Assembly: GCF_029872155.1 (NCBI RefSeq)
Contig: NZ_JARXLA010000003.1
Coordinates: 1 to 64,000, forward strand
Reading direction: 5' to 3'
Length of the DNA: 64,000 nucleotides
Source of the DNA: Hyphomicrobium sp. D-2
Lineage (GTDB): Bacteria > Pseudomonadota > Alphaproteobacteria > Rhizobiales > Hyphomicrobiaceae
Below are positions 29,925 through 38,371 of this stretch, one piece after another. Under the pieces are notes generated by a model. That model was not told where the DNA came from. It saw only the letters and a program-made list of their open reading frames with translations, and searched no databases. Position numbers and translations under genes: made by a program. The stretch's first letter is position 1. Each line of letters starts with the position of its first letter.

Positions 29925-30797
29925 ATGTTGAAAGGGGGATGTGTGGGACTTGTGTCGACGAATGTCGCTGAATGGGGCGGAGCGAAAAGCGCGGCGCGCG
30001 CCAGACAGATCCTGACCTTGCGCGGGGTCACGCTTTCATTTGGTGGCGTCACCGCGATATCGGACATCGATCTGGACGTCGCCGAAGGCGAAATTCGCGC
30101 AATCATTGGCCCGAATGGCGCTGGCAAAAGTTCGCTCATCAATGTGATCAGCGGCGTCTACCGGCCGGACCGCGGCACGATTGCAATCGGCGATACGGTT
30201 TTTGCTGACGTTCCTGGCAGCCGCGTTGCGCGACTTGGTATCGCGCGGACCTATCAGAACCTCGCCCTGTTCAAAGGACTGACCGTTCTGGAGAACGTTG
30301 AGACGGGCCGCGCGGCAACTGTTTCATCGACCTTCATTGAGCAGGTGATCGGCATTGGCCGTGCACGCCGTGAAGAGGCTGACACGCGGGCGCGCTCTGA
30401 AGCGGTGATCGACGCGCTGCACCTGACTTCAGTGCGCGATCGGCTTGTCGGTACGCTGCCCTATGGCGTGCAGAAGCGCGTTGAGCTGGCCCGGGCGCTG
30501 GTTTCAGAGCCGCGGCTCTTGCTGCTGGACGAACCCATGGCGGGAATGACTGCCGGTGAGAAGCAGGAAATGGCGGGCTTCGTATTGGCAGCCCGCGACC
30601 GCTTCAACGCGAGCATCGTGCTTATCGAACATGACATCGGCGTGGTGATGGGGCTGTCGGATCGCATCGCGGTGCTGGATTACGGCCGCAAGATTGCAGA
30701 CGGAACTCCGGATGCGGTGCGCGCGGATCAACGGGTTATCGACGCCTATCTCGGTGTCGCCCATGACGACGACATTATCGAGGAAAGCAACGCCTGA
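29925..30797 (+). CDS. LIV-type ABC transporter ATP-binding protein (LivG-like)
   Basis: A 290-residue ATPase of the branched-chain amino acid type (HAAT family). Walker A GPNGAGKSS, the LivG-type signature LPYGVQKRVELARAL, Walker B LLLLDEPMAGM and the H-loop LIEHDIGVV are present. It couples ATP hydrolysis to import through the LivH/LivM-like pair encoded next. ATG 29925 has a poor ribosome site; a GTG at 29943, just after AAAGGGGG, may be the true start. The stop overlaps the start of the next gene by one base, a sign of translational coupling. Confidence 0.9.
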   Translation: MLKGGCVGLVSTNVAEWGGAKSAARARQILTLRGVTLSFGGVTAISDIDLDVAEGEIRAIIGPNGAGKSSLINVISGVYRPDRGTIAIGDTVFADVPGSRVARLGIARTYQNLALFKGLTVLENVETGRAATVSSTFIEQVIGIGRARREEADTRARSEAVIDALHLTSVRDRLVGTLPYGVQKRVELARALVSEPRLLLLDEPMAGMTAGEKQEMAGFVLAARDRFNASIVLIEHDIGVVMGLSDRIAVLDYGRKIADGTPDAVRADQRVIDAYLGVAHDDDIIEESNA

Positions 30798-31693
30798 TGG
30801 AAAGTTTCGACTTCCCCTTTTTCATAGAAGTGCTGGTAGGCGGATTGCTGTCCGGCATCATGTACTCACTGGTCGCGATTGGCTTCGTGCTGATCTACAA
30901 AACTTCCGGCGTTTTAAACTTTGCGCAGGGTGCACTGCTTCTGTTTGCTGCGCTGACGTTTGTGAGCCTGCTGGAACGCGGCGTTCCGTTCTGGATTACG
31001 TTCGCGGTGACGCTGGCGATCATGGCGGTTATCGGCATCCTGATAGAACGCACGGTTCTGCGGCCACTGGTCAACAAGCCGCCGATCACGCTTTTCGTCG
31101 CCACGCTTGGCCTTGCCTACGTTCTTGAGGGCGGCGCTCAGTTGCTGTGGGGCACGCAGGTGCACGGGCTCGACCTTGGCATCGACGATGTGCCGTATGT
31201 CGTCGGCGGTGTCTTTATCAGCACGTTCGATCTGTTCGCAGCAGCAGTAGCAGCCAGCATCGTTCTGCTGCTGACAATCGTGTTTCGATATACGCGGATC
31301 GGTCTGGCGTTCCGGGCGGTCGCGGATGATCAATTCGCAGCCCTCGCTATTGGCCTGAAACTGCCGGTGATCTGGGCGGCGGTGTGGATCGCTGCCGGTT
31401 TCGTGGCTCTTGTTGCCGGGCTGCTGTGGGGCGCGCGTCTGGGTGTTCAGTTCTCGCTCTCGCTGGTCGTGCTGAAGGCGCTGCCCGTGCTCGTGCTGGG
31501 CGGCTTTGACTCAATTCTCGGCGCGATTGTTGGCGGTCTGCTTATCGGCGCCAGCGAGAAGCTCGCGGAAGTCTACCTGGGGCCGTTCTTCGGCGGCGGC
31601 ATCGAGTCGTGGTTCGCCTACGTCTTCGCGCTCGCCATCCTTCTCATTCGCCCGTCCGGTCTGTTTGGCCAGCGCCTTGTGGAAAGGACCTGA
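30797..31693 (+). CDS. LIV-type ABC permease (LivH-like)
   Basis: A 298-residue inner-membrane permease with about eight hydrophobic segments. The family opening GLLSGIMYSLVAIGFVLIYKTSGVLNFAQG is clear in parts (ALIYK-type and NFAQG motifs), and VVLKALPVLVLGGFDSILGA carries the ATPase-contact EAA-like region. It forms the channel with the LivM-like protein. The substrate is decided by the binding protein and cannot be read from here. Confidence 0.92.
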   Translation: MESFDFPFFIEVLVGGLLSGIMYSLVAIGFVLIYKTSGVLNFAQGALLLFAALTFVSLLERGVPFWITFAVTLAIMAVIGILIERTVLRPLVNKPPITLFVATLGLAYVLEGGAQLLWGTQVHGLDLGIDDVPYVVGGVFISTFDLFAAAVAASIVLLLTIVFRYTRIGLAFRAVADDQFAALAIGLKLPVIWAAVWIAAGFVALVAGLLWGARLGVQFSLSLVVLKALPVLVLGGFDSILGAIVGGLLIGASEKLAEVYLGPFFGGGIESWFAYVFALAILLIRPSGLFGQRLVERT

Positions 31694-31695
31694 CA

Positions 31696-32748
31696 ATGAC
31701 AACAGCTTCCATTCCACTGCCGCGTCCCGCTTCCGCTATTGGCCGCGTGCCGACCTGGCCGCTGCCGCTTGCAGTGATCGTGTTCGCCTATGCCGGTATT
31801 CCGCTGTTCGCGTCGGACTATCTTTATGATGCAATTCTGGCGCCGTTCCTGGCGCTCAGTCTTGCGGCGGTTGGCCTGAACATCCTCACCGGTTATGCGG
31901 GACAGGTGTCGCTTGGTTCGGCCGCCTTCATGGCCGTGGGCGCCTATGCAGCTTACAACTTCAACCTGCGTGTTGAAGGGCTGCCGTTGCTGGCGAGCAT
32001 TGTGTTCGCGGGACTTATCGCTTCGGCCGTCGGTGTTGTGTTCGGTCTGCCGAGCCTGCGTCTCAAGGGTTTCTACCTGGCGGTCTCGACACTGGCGGCG
32101 CAATTTTTCGTGCAGTGGACGCTGACCAAGTTTAGCTGGTTTTCGAACTATAACCCGTCCGGCGTTATCGATGCCCCCGCGCTCAACGTGTTCGGATACG
32201 TGTTTGAGGGCCCGCACGGACGCTACCTGTTCTCACTTAGCGTCGTTGTCGCGCTGACGGTGTTCGCGGCGCGGCTTGTGAAGACGCAGACCGGACGGAA
32301 CTTCATTGCCGTGCGCGACAATGAGACGGCGGCGAGGATCAGCGGCGTTCCGGTTCTGCACACAAAGCTGTTGGCGTTCGCAATCTCGTCTTTCATCATC
32401 GGCGTTGCTGGCGTGCTGTGGGCGTTCGCTTACCTGCGCACCGTTGAGCCGCACGGCTTCAACCTCGATCGCTCGTTCCAGATCCTGTTCATCATCATCA
32501 TCGGTGGTCTTGCAACCATTCGGGGCGCGTTTTTTGGCGCCGCACTGATTGTGGTGCTGCCGCTGGTGCTGTCGCGGGCGGGCACGTTCCTGTTCGGCAG
32601 CTACTTCGACTCCGGCGTGCTCGACATGAGCCAGCGGATCTTAGTAGGCGCGCTCATCATCGTTTTCCTCATTGCGGAGCCGGATGGCCTGGCAGCGCTC
32701 GGCAACCGCATAGCGCGGCGTCTTCGACTGAAGTCGCCGACAAACTGA
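31696..32748 (+). CDS. LIV-type ABC permease (LivM-like)
   Basis: A 350-residue permease. LNILTGYAGQVSLG, AFMAVGAYAAY, the GRNFIAVRDNETAARISG cytoplasmic loop and the IGGLATIRGAFFGAA segment are typical of LivM. ATG 31696 lies 2 bases after the livH-like stop and behind GGAAAGGA; the frame open from 31609 overlaps livH and is not used. It pairs with the LivH-like protein. Confidence 0.92.
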   Translation: MTTASIPLPRPASAIGRVPTWPLPLAVIVFAYAGIPLFASDYLYDAILAPFLALSLAAVGLNILTGYAGQVSLGSAAFMAVGAYAAYNFNLRVEGLPLLASIVFAGLIASAVGVVFGLPSLRLKGFYLAVSTLAAQFFVQWTLTKFSWFSNYNPSGVIDAPALNVFGYVFEGPHGRYLFSLSVVVALTVFAARLVKTQTGRNFIAVRDNETAARISGVPVLHTKLLAFAISSFIIGVAGVLWAFAYLRTVEPHGFNLDRSFQILFIIIIGGLATIRGAFFGAALIVVLPLVLSRAGTFLFGSYFDSGVLDMSQRILVGALIIVFLIAEPDGLAALGNRIARRLRLKSPTN

Positions 32749-32783
32749 ACTCGACGTTTTTTAATCAACGAAGGAGTACGACC

Positions 32784-34154
32784 ATGAAACACTACGGGGC
32801 CAAGGCCTTGTTGAAGGGCGCGGTGCTTTCAGCCGTCGCCGCCGGATCATTCGCCACAGCAGCAATCGCTGATGAGCAGTTCTTCCCGCTGCAAAGCTAT
32901 CGCGTTGGTCCATATGCGGCTGGCGGAACGGGCTTCTTTGGCGGAACGATCGATTACTTCAACCTCATCAACACACGCGACGGTGGCGTCAACGGCGTCA
33001 AGCTCACCTGGGAAGAGGGTGAGACGCAGTATGAGGTTGAGCGTGGTGTCGAGGTTTATGAGCGCCTGAAGGGCCGGCCGAACATTGCCGCCTGGAACCC
33101 GCTGTCGGTGGGCATTGCGTACGCGATGATCGACCGTATCACGCAGGACCGCGTGCCGCTTATCACTGTCAATCATGGTCGTACCGATTCCACCGATGGC
33201 CGCGTGTTCCCGTATGTGTTCCCGCTGCTGCTCAATCCGTACAGCGAGACGTCGGGCATCATCAATTACATTGCATCGAAGGAAGGCGGCGAGGAGAAGC
33301 TGAAGGGCAAGAAGATCGTCGTGCTGTATCACGGCTCGCCCTACGGCAAGGAGACGATCCCGATCTATGAGCTTCTGAAGGAGAAGTTCGGCTACGAAGT
33401 GCAGCAGATCGAGGTGCCGCATCCGGGCAACGAGCAGCAAGCGCAGTGGCTGGCCATTCGTCGCTACAAGCCGGACTATGTTGTGCTGCGCGGCTGGGGC
33501 GTGATGAACCCGGTGGCAATCAAGACGGCGCAGAAGACGGGCTTCCCGGTTGATCGCATCATCGGCAATGTCTGGTCGAATTCGGAAGAGGATGTGATCC
33601 CGGCAGGTGATGCTGCGATCGGCTATACCGCGATCACGACGCAGGCTTCGGGTGCGGATTATCCGGTGCTGCAGGAAATCGTCAAAACCGTTTACGACGG
33701 CGGTAAAGGCAACCTGGAAGACAAGAAGCGCATCGGCAGCGTCTACCATAACCTCGGCATCGTGAACGGCATCCTGAACGTCGAAGCTGTCCGCATTGCA
33801 CAGAAGCGTTTCGGCAATCGCACCCTGACTGGCGACGAAGTGCGGTGGGGTTTCGAGCATCTGCAGCTTGATCCCAAGCGTGTCGAGGAACTGGGCGCCA
33901 AGGGCCTGTTCCACTCCATCAATGTCACGTGGGACAACCACGAGGGCGATGGCCTGGTCACATTCCAGCAGTGGGACGGCAAGAAGTGGAACGTTGTTTC
34001 TGACTGGATTGCGCCGGACTGGAAGCTGCTGCGTCCGATCATCGAGAAGTCAGCGGAAGCATACGCCAAGGAGAAGGGCATCAAGATCCGCACCAGTGAG
34101 GATGCGGACAAGGTGACCGAACTTCAGGGTGCTGCTTCGAGCGCCAAGAACTGA
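32784..34154 (+). CDS. LIV-type periplasmic substrate-binding protein
   Basis: A 456-residue Peripla_BP_6-type protein. Signal peptide about 1-29 (ATAAIADEQ), followed by two Rossmann-like lobes (VKLTWEEGETQYEVERGVEVYERLKGR in parts; KIVVLYHGSPYGKETIP; PDYVVLRGWGVMNPVA). It is longer than the usual 370-390 residues of amino-acid binders, as in the subgroup that binds amides, urea-like or other small organic compounds. AAGGAG precedes the ATG. It is inserted between livM- and livF-like genes, an unusual order, and is followed by a hairpin. Its substrate is unknown; the downstream enzymes should act on it. Confidence 0.88.
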   Translation: MKHYGAKALLKGAVLSAVAAGSFATAAIADEQFFPLQSYRVGPYAAGGTGFFGGTIDYFNLINTRDGGVNGVKLTWEEGETQYEVERGVEVYERLKGRPNIAAWNPLSVGIAYAMIDRITQDRVPLITVNHGRTDSTDGRVFPYVFPLLLNPYSETSGIINYIASKEGGEEKLKGKKIVVLYHGSPYGKETIPIYELLKEKFGYEVQQIEVPHPGNEQQAQWLAIRRYKPDYVVLRGWGVMNPVAIKTAQKTGFPVDRIIGNVWSNSEEDVIPAGDAAIGYTAITTQASGADYPVLQEIVKTVYDGGKGNLEDKKRIGSVYHNLGIVNGILNVEAVRIAQKRFGNRTLTGDEVRWGFEHLQLDPKRVEELGAKGLFHSINVTWDNHEGDGLVTFQQWDGKKWNVVSDWIAPDWKLLRPIIEKSAEAYAKEKGIKIRTSEDADKVTELQGAASSAKN

Positions 34155-34168
34155 ACCGTTGCATTGCG

Positions 34169-34197
34169 CGCCACCATTCCAGTTCGGAGTGGTGGCG
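34169..34197 (+). terminator. Intercistronic stem-loop after the binding-protein gene
   Basis: A 12-base stem CGCCACCATTCC / GGAGTGGTGGCG (one G-T pair) with loop AGTTC, 15 bases after the stop. There is no long T-run. Placed between a periplasmic binding-protein gene and the next ABC gene, it probably gives partial termination or mRNA protection so that more binding protein is made. Confidence 0.6.
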
Positions 34198-34218
34198 TTC
34201 TCATCATTGGAGGATCCG

Positions 34219-35031
34219 ATGTCTGAGCGCTCCGATCTGTTGGTCGTGAATAATCTGGCGGCCGTGTACAACCATGCCGTCTCCGCCTTGCATGGTGTCA
34301 GTCTGCGGGTTGCGCGCGGCGAGGTGCGAGCCATTCTCGGCGCTAATGGCGCAGGCAAATCCACGACACTGAAGGCAATATCGAATGTGCTGTCCGCAGT
34401 GCGCGGGCAGATCACCGCTGGCTCGATCACGTTTGATGGTCTCGACGTGGCGAAGGCGAAACCCAGCGATCTTATTCGCGCAGGGCTGGTGCCTGTGCTG
34501 GAAGGACGCCACGTTTTCAAATCGCTGACCGTTGAGGAGAACCTCAATACCGGTGGCCTGGGACGCGGTTCCTCGCGGGCTGAGATCGCATCCGATCTTG
34601 AGCGCGTTTACACGCTTTTTCCGTCGCTGACGCGAAAGCGTAAAATTGCTGCGGGCCTGACATCGGGCGGCGAGCAGCAGATGGTTGCGGTCGGACGCGC
34701 GCTGATGGCGCGGCCGCGTCTCCTTGTGCTGGATGAGCCGTCGATGGGATTGGCGCTGATTGTGGTGCAAAGCATCTTCGATACGCTGCGCCGGCTCAAT
34801 CGCGAGGACGGGCTTACGATACTGCTCGCGGAGCAGAATGCGGCCATTGCGTTGCGCTATGCGTCAAGCGCGACTGTGCTGGAAAACGGCGCTACGGTGC
34901 TTGAGGGGACCGCCGATGAGCTTCGTAACCGCGCCGACGCGCGCGAGTTCTATCTCGGCTCCAGCATCAAGCGATCGGAAACAGCACATGCGCGCACGGC
35001 GGTCAGCGCGGGCGTCGTTGCCGCCGAGTAA
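34219..35031 (+). CDS. LIV-type ABC transporter ATP-binding protein (LivF-like)
   Basis: A 270-residue second ATPase of the importer: Walker A GANGAGKST, signature TSGGEQQMVAVGRAL, Walker B LLVLDEPSMGLA, and LLAEQNAAIALRYA. ATG 34219 is chosen because TTGGAGGA lies just upstream; the longer frame overlaps the binding-protein gene. A C-terminal extension past the usual length ends in AHARTAVSAGVVAAE. With the four preceding genes the transporter is complete. Confidence 0.92.
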   Translation: MSERSDLLVVNNLAAVYNHAVSALHGVSLRVARGEVRAILGANGAGKSTTLKAISNVLSAVRGQITAGSITFDGLDVAKAKPSDLIRAGLVPVLEGRHVFKSLTVEENLNTGGLGRGSSRAEIASDLERVYTLFPSLTRKRKIAAGLTSGGEQQMVAVGRALMARPRLLVLDEPSMGLALIVVQSIFDTLRRLNREDGLTILLAEQNAAIALRYASSATVLENGATVLEGTADELRNRADAREFYLGSSIKRSETAHARTAVSAGVVAAE

Positions 35032-35269
35032 ATCGCGATGACTTGGCCCGCGTGAATATTCAAATGAGAACTACTTATTTGTGTTCAAGCTGGCCGGTTA
35101 ATAGCATCGAATTGTGAGAGTGGTACGCGCCGCAGCTGTTGCGATCCCACGCTGCACCATCATCGGCCGTTGCTCTCACACCTTATCCCGTTATCACCCG
35201 CAACCGTTCACAGGCTGCGCGCTTTTCGCGTGCGTCACTGGCTGCGCGCGCAAAGAGGAATGACCACGC

Positions 35270-36373
35270 ATGTCGCAACAGACCGCATACCATGGGATCT
35301 ATTTGACCGGCAGTCTGCCATTCAAAAACGCCGATGAGGTGTTCGACTATATCGGCAGCGAGCTTGGTCCGTGGGTTGCGCGCGTACCTGACGGCGAAAC
35401 AGGTGAGCGCCGTAACTGGGTGCTGACACAGACGGCACATTTCTTTGATAACCCGTTTCTGGAAGTGCTGCCGGAATCGCCTGAAATTGGCCGTAGACTT
35501 GCACGGATCAAGCCGGGTGTGCGCGCTGAGGATATAGCGTTCCCACCGTTCCAGTATCCGGATTTTGCAACCGAGTCGTATCCGCTGTTCAAGAAGGCCA
35601 AGGAAGAGGGTCGTTCTGCACCGGATGCGAAGTTCCAGATTTCGCTGCCGACGCCGTTCAACGCCGTATCATATTTCGTCGTGCTTGAGGATCAGGCGCG
35701 CGTGCTGGCCGCTTACAACGTGCAGGCCAAGGCGGCGACAGAAGAAATTCTGCGGCGCTTCCCGCATGAGGAACTTGCGATCCAGTGGGATCTGCCGACC
35801 GAGCTGGTGACGGTGCAGGGCTGGTTCCCGAATCCGCTGGCGAACCTTGATTCCGTTTTCTCGACCATCGCTGAAGTAACGAGCTGGGTGCCGGCCGACG
35901 TCGATGTTGGCTATCATCTCTGCTACGGCGATTCCAAGTTCGGTGCCTCGCCGTTCATGGGCAATCCGGACCAGTGCCCAATTCACAGCCATAAGGATCA
36001 TGGCCGCAACATCCTGCCCCAGGATATCAGCACGGTGGTTGAATTCAGCAACCGACTGGCGGAGCGTATTGGCCGGCCGATCAACTTCATTCATGCCGCA
36101 ACCATGCGCGATTGGGATCAGCCGCAGCATTGGGAAGCGCTGTCGAAGTTGAAACTCGCACCGGAAACGGAATTCTATCTTGGGCTTGTTCATGCCAGTG
36201 ACGGACTGGACTCGGCGCAACGCCGTTGGAATTATGTCGCCAATCATCTGAAGTCGTTTGGTGTCTCGACCGAATGTGGTCTTGGTCGGCACTCGCAGGA
36301 AGAGCTTGCCGCCGTAACGGCAATCTTCAAAGGATTGGGAGCTGGCACTGAAAGCCGGCAGGCTGCGGAGTAA
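35270..36373 (+). CDS. MetE-like zinc protein of unknown function
   Basis: A 367-residue TIM-barrel-like protein resembling the C-terminal half of cobalamin-independent methionine synthase (UROD/MetE superfamily). Zinc ligands appear conserved: H216 and C218 in YHLCYGD (MetE HMCY) and C336 in STECGLGR (MetE PDCGL). AIQWDLPTE matches the IQxDEP substrate strand. The N-terminal half of MetE is absent, as in core-MetE proteins. Such zinc sites activate a thiol to accept a methyl group. It lies about 240 bases after the ABC transporter and 10 bases before the CMD gene. I infer methyl or alkyl transfer from, or carbon-sulfur chemistry on, the imported compound. No exact substrate can be named. Confidence 0.65.
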   Translation: MSQQTAYHGIYLTGSLPFKNADEVFDYIGSELGPWVARVPDGETGERRNWVLTQTAHFFDNPFLEVLPESPEIGRRLARIKPGVRAEDIAFPPFQYPDFATESYPLFKKAKEEGRSAPDAKFQISLPTPFNAVSYFVVLEDQARVLAAYNVQAKAATEEILRRFPHEELAIQWDLPTELVTVQGWFPNPLANLDSVFSTIAEVTSWVPADVDVGYHLCYGDSKFGASPFMGNPDQCPIHSHKDHGRNILPQDISTVVEFSNRLAERIGRPINFIHAATMRDWDQPQHWEALSKLKLAPETEFYLGLVHASDGLDSAQRRWNYVANHLKSFGVSTECGLGRHSQEELAAVTAIFKGLGAGTESRQAAE

Positions 36374-36383
36374 CGGGAACGGA

Positions 36384-36938
36384 ATGGCCTATATCAGTCA
36401 ATTGAACTATGACGACGCGCCTCCTGAGAATCAGGAGGCGTTTCGCCATGAACAAGCCGTGCGTGGCAAGCCGTCGAATATGAAGGCGACGCTGTTGCAC
36501 TCCGTACCCGCTCATGCGGCCTACATGCAGTGGTATCCGCTGTGGGACGAGGTGAAGAAGCTGCTGGGGTTGCGCGGTGCTGTGCTTTACGCGCACGCGA
36601 TCTCGACCACCAACAACTGCCTGCTGTGCTCCACCTATTTCCGCAAGGCGTTGACCGATCTCGGCACGTCGCCGGATAAGTTTGAAGTGAGCGAGGAGGA
36701 AGCGCCAATTGTTGCGTTGGGTTATGCCGCTGCACGCCACGCGCAGCCGATCGATCCGAAGCTGTGGGCGCAGTTGAAGGAGCGTTTCAGCGAGCGCGAT
36801 CTCGTCAATCTGGTGGCCTTTGCGGGACTGATGGTGGCGACAAATCTGTTCAACAATCTGGTGCAGGTTGAGGTTGATGATGTGCTGACGCCATATGTTC
36901 CAAAAGCGCAGTTAGCCGAGACAGCCGATGTCGAATAG
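36384..36938 (+). CDS. Carboxymuconolactone decarboxylase/AhpD-like protein
   Basis: A 184-residue all-helical protein of the CMD/AhpD type. The redox pair C79 and C82 is seen in NNCLLCSTYF, but the histidine that follows the pair in AhpD (CxxCxxxH) is Phe here. It could be a thiol-disulfide peroxidase-like or decarboxylase-like enzyme. It is 10 bases after the MetE-like gene and overlaps the next gene by 11 bases, so the three are made together. Confidence 0.75.
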   Translation: MAYISQLNYDDAPPENQEAFRHEQAVRGKPSNMKATLLHSVPAHAAYMQWYPLWDEVKKLLGLRGAVLYAHAISTTNNCLLCSTYFRKALTDLGTSPDKFEVSEEEAPIVALGYAAARHAQPIDPKLWAQLKERFSERDLVNLVAFAGLMVATNLFNNLVQVEVDDVLTPYVPKAQLAETADVE

Positions 36939-38247
36939 AAAGCGTGCAAGCCGTAAGGTGAAAACCACATCAGCAACACCGGAGGCGCTGCAACAGTTGC
37001 AGCGCTTTTCGCTTCTTGATGCGCTGTTCGGTCGGCGCTCGCGACGCTTCGGGACGGGAATGGAAATTCCCGATGGCCCGTTCAAGTATCGGTCGGAACG
37101 CGCGGCGGAGCCGATTGGCGAATTCGAGCGTACGCTTCTGATCGCCATTGGAGCTGGCGTTTCGGGATGGAATTTCGGCTTCCCGCACGCAGCCCATGGT
37201 CCGGCGGAAGCCGGGTGCGACTATCCGGTGCGGTCGGTGGGACGCACTTATCCCAGCGGCGCGGCGGTGTATGGTTCCGAACTGCTGGTTACGGACGACA
37301 GCGGAATCTACATCACCAAGTTTCGCGATCTCGACGCTGGCGCTGTTCAGTCGGTCCGTTCACCGGAGGAATTGGTCGAGCAACTCGGCAAGCATATCGT
37401 GCGGCTTGGCGATAAGCGCGTGCAGTTGCCCGCTGAATTTCCGCATATCGGCACGCACAATCAGTGGGCGGCCAACAAGCCAGGCAGCACGCTGTTCGTG
37501 CCGGTTGCCGATCAGGTGGAAACGCTGCTCAATCTGCTATGGATCTATGCAGGCGAGGGCTCGCCAGTTCTGGATGAACGAGGTGCCAAGCTGGGGCGTC
37601 CTGCGGGTTTATTGAAAAAGGGTACGCTGCGTTCTGAGCGCGCGGTGCCACTTGCAACCATAGAGGCGGTCGCGCTGAAGCACAGCACGGCCGAGCTCAG
37701 CATCGCTGCCTATAATGTGCAGCTTGGTTTGCAGGCGATTGGTCTCGGCGGATGGCTGTATACGGGCATCAATGGTCCCAGCCTGCTCGGCGCCTACGCG
37801 GGGCAGGGCATTCCAGGATTCGGCTTCCGCTTCAGCGGCAAGGGTTCACCGGACAAGCTGATACCGCTTGGTCTTGATGGCGCGTTCGAGCCGCTCATTC
37901 CGCCCTACGTGTCATCCATGGCCGAGGCTGCGAAACTGTTTCTCGGTCGCAAGTTTGGCCCCGATGGTGTGTTCGGGCCCACGCGTCCAACGCCCTATGC
38001 TCATGAGGCTGAGGTGAAGCGCGCGCTGTCGTCACCCGATCCAGATAAGGTTGAATACTTCATCGATCTCGTGGCGGAGATCCATGATCGCTACGGCCGC
38101 TTTCCGACTGAGGTGGCGCCCGTGGGGGTCAGCATTTACACGCAGGCCCAGCACATCGATACGGCGTTTTACGATCGCTTCTACAAGCCTGGTGCGTATC
38201 TGGAAACGCATCGCACGCATGATGCGCTTTGGCACGGTGACGAATAG
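36928..38247 (+). CDS. Nitroreductase-like protein (probable FMN)
   Basis: A 439-residue protein. The N-terminal RRSRRFGTG and the later RTYPSGAAVYGSELLVTDDSGIY run resemble SagB/nitroreductase-fold proteins, where the RRS arginines bind FMN phosphate. The region after 200 includes PVADQVETLLNLLWIYAGEGSPV and a closing segment of unknown fold. I do not recognise a characterised relative. The coupling to the CMD- and MetE-like genes suggests a redox step in the same pathway. A terminator follows at 38314. Confidence 0.55.
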   Translation: MSNRKRASRKVKTTSATPEALQQLQRFSLLDALFGRRSRRFGTGMEIPDGPFKYRSERAAEPIGEFERTLLIAIGAGVSGWNFGFPHAAHGPAEAGCDYPVRSVGRTYPSGAAVYGSELLVTDDSGIYITKFRDLDAGAVQSVRSPEELVEQLGKHIVRLGDKRVQLPAEFPHIGTHNQWAANKPGSTLFVPVADQVETLLNLLWIYAGEGSPVLDERGAKLGRPAGLLKKGTLRSERAVPLATIEAVALKHSTAELSIAAYNVQLGLQAIGLGGWLYTGINGPSLLGAYAGQGIPGFGFRFSGKGSPDKLIPLGLDGAFEPLIPPYVSSMAEAAKLFLGRKFGPDGVFGPTRPTPYAHEAEVKRALSSPDPDKVEYFIDLVAEIHDRYGRFPTEVAPVGVSIYTQAQHIDTAFYDRFYKPGAYLETHRTHDALWHGDE

Positions 38248-38313
38248 CCGGGTGGGCTTTTCGAGCTTGAATAGCCAGCAGTAATGCACACAACGTCAAG
38301 CACGCAACTCAAA

Positions 38314-38352
38314 GAAAAGGCCCGGAACACGATCTGTGCTCCGGGCCTTTTT
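38314..38352. terminator. Bidirectional rho-independent terminator
   Basis: A 16-17-base inverted repeat, AAAAGGCCCGGAACAC against GTGCTCCGGGCCTTTT, with a short loop and T-runs on both strands. It lies between the convergent nitroreductase-like gene and the sfnB-like gene and would serve both. Confidence 0.88.
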
Positions 38353-38371
38353 GTCTGCGCTGTGTTGGCCG

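Noticed and set aside
32847-33941. Long minus-strand open frame of 364 codons
   Set aside because: It lies fully opposite the substrate-binding-protein gene, has no ribosome site or family pattern, and is a by-product of GC-rich codon use.
29925-35031. Naming the ABC system a leucine/isoleucine/valine importer
   Set aside because: The order of genes and the long binding protein differ from livKHMGF, and the family transports many other small molecules. Only the type is assigned.
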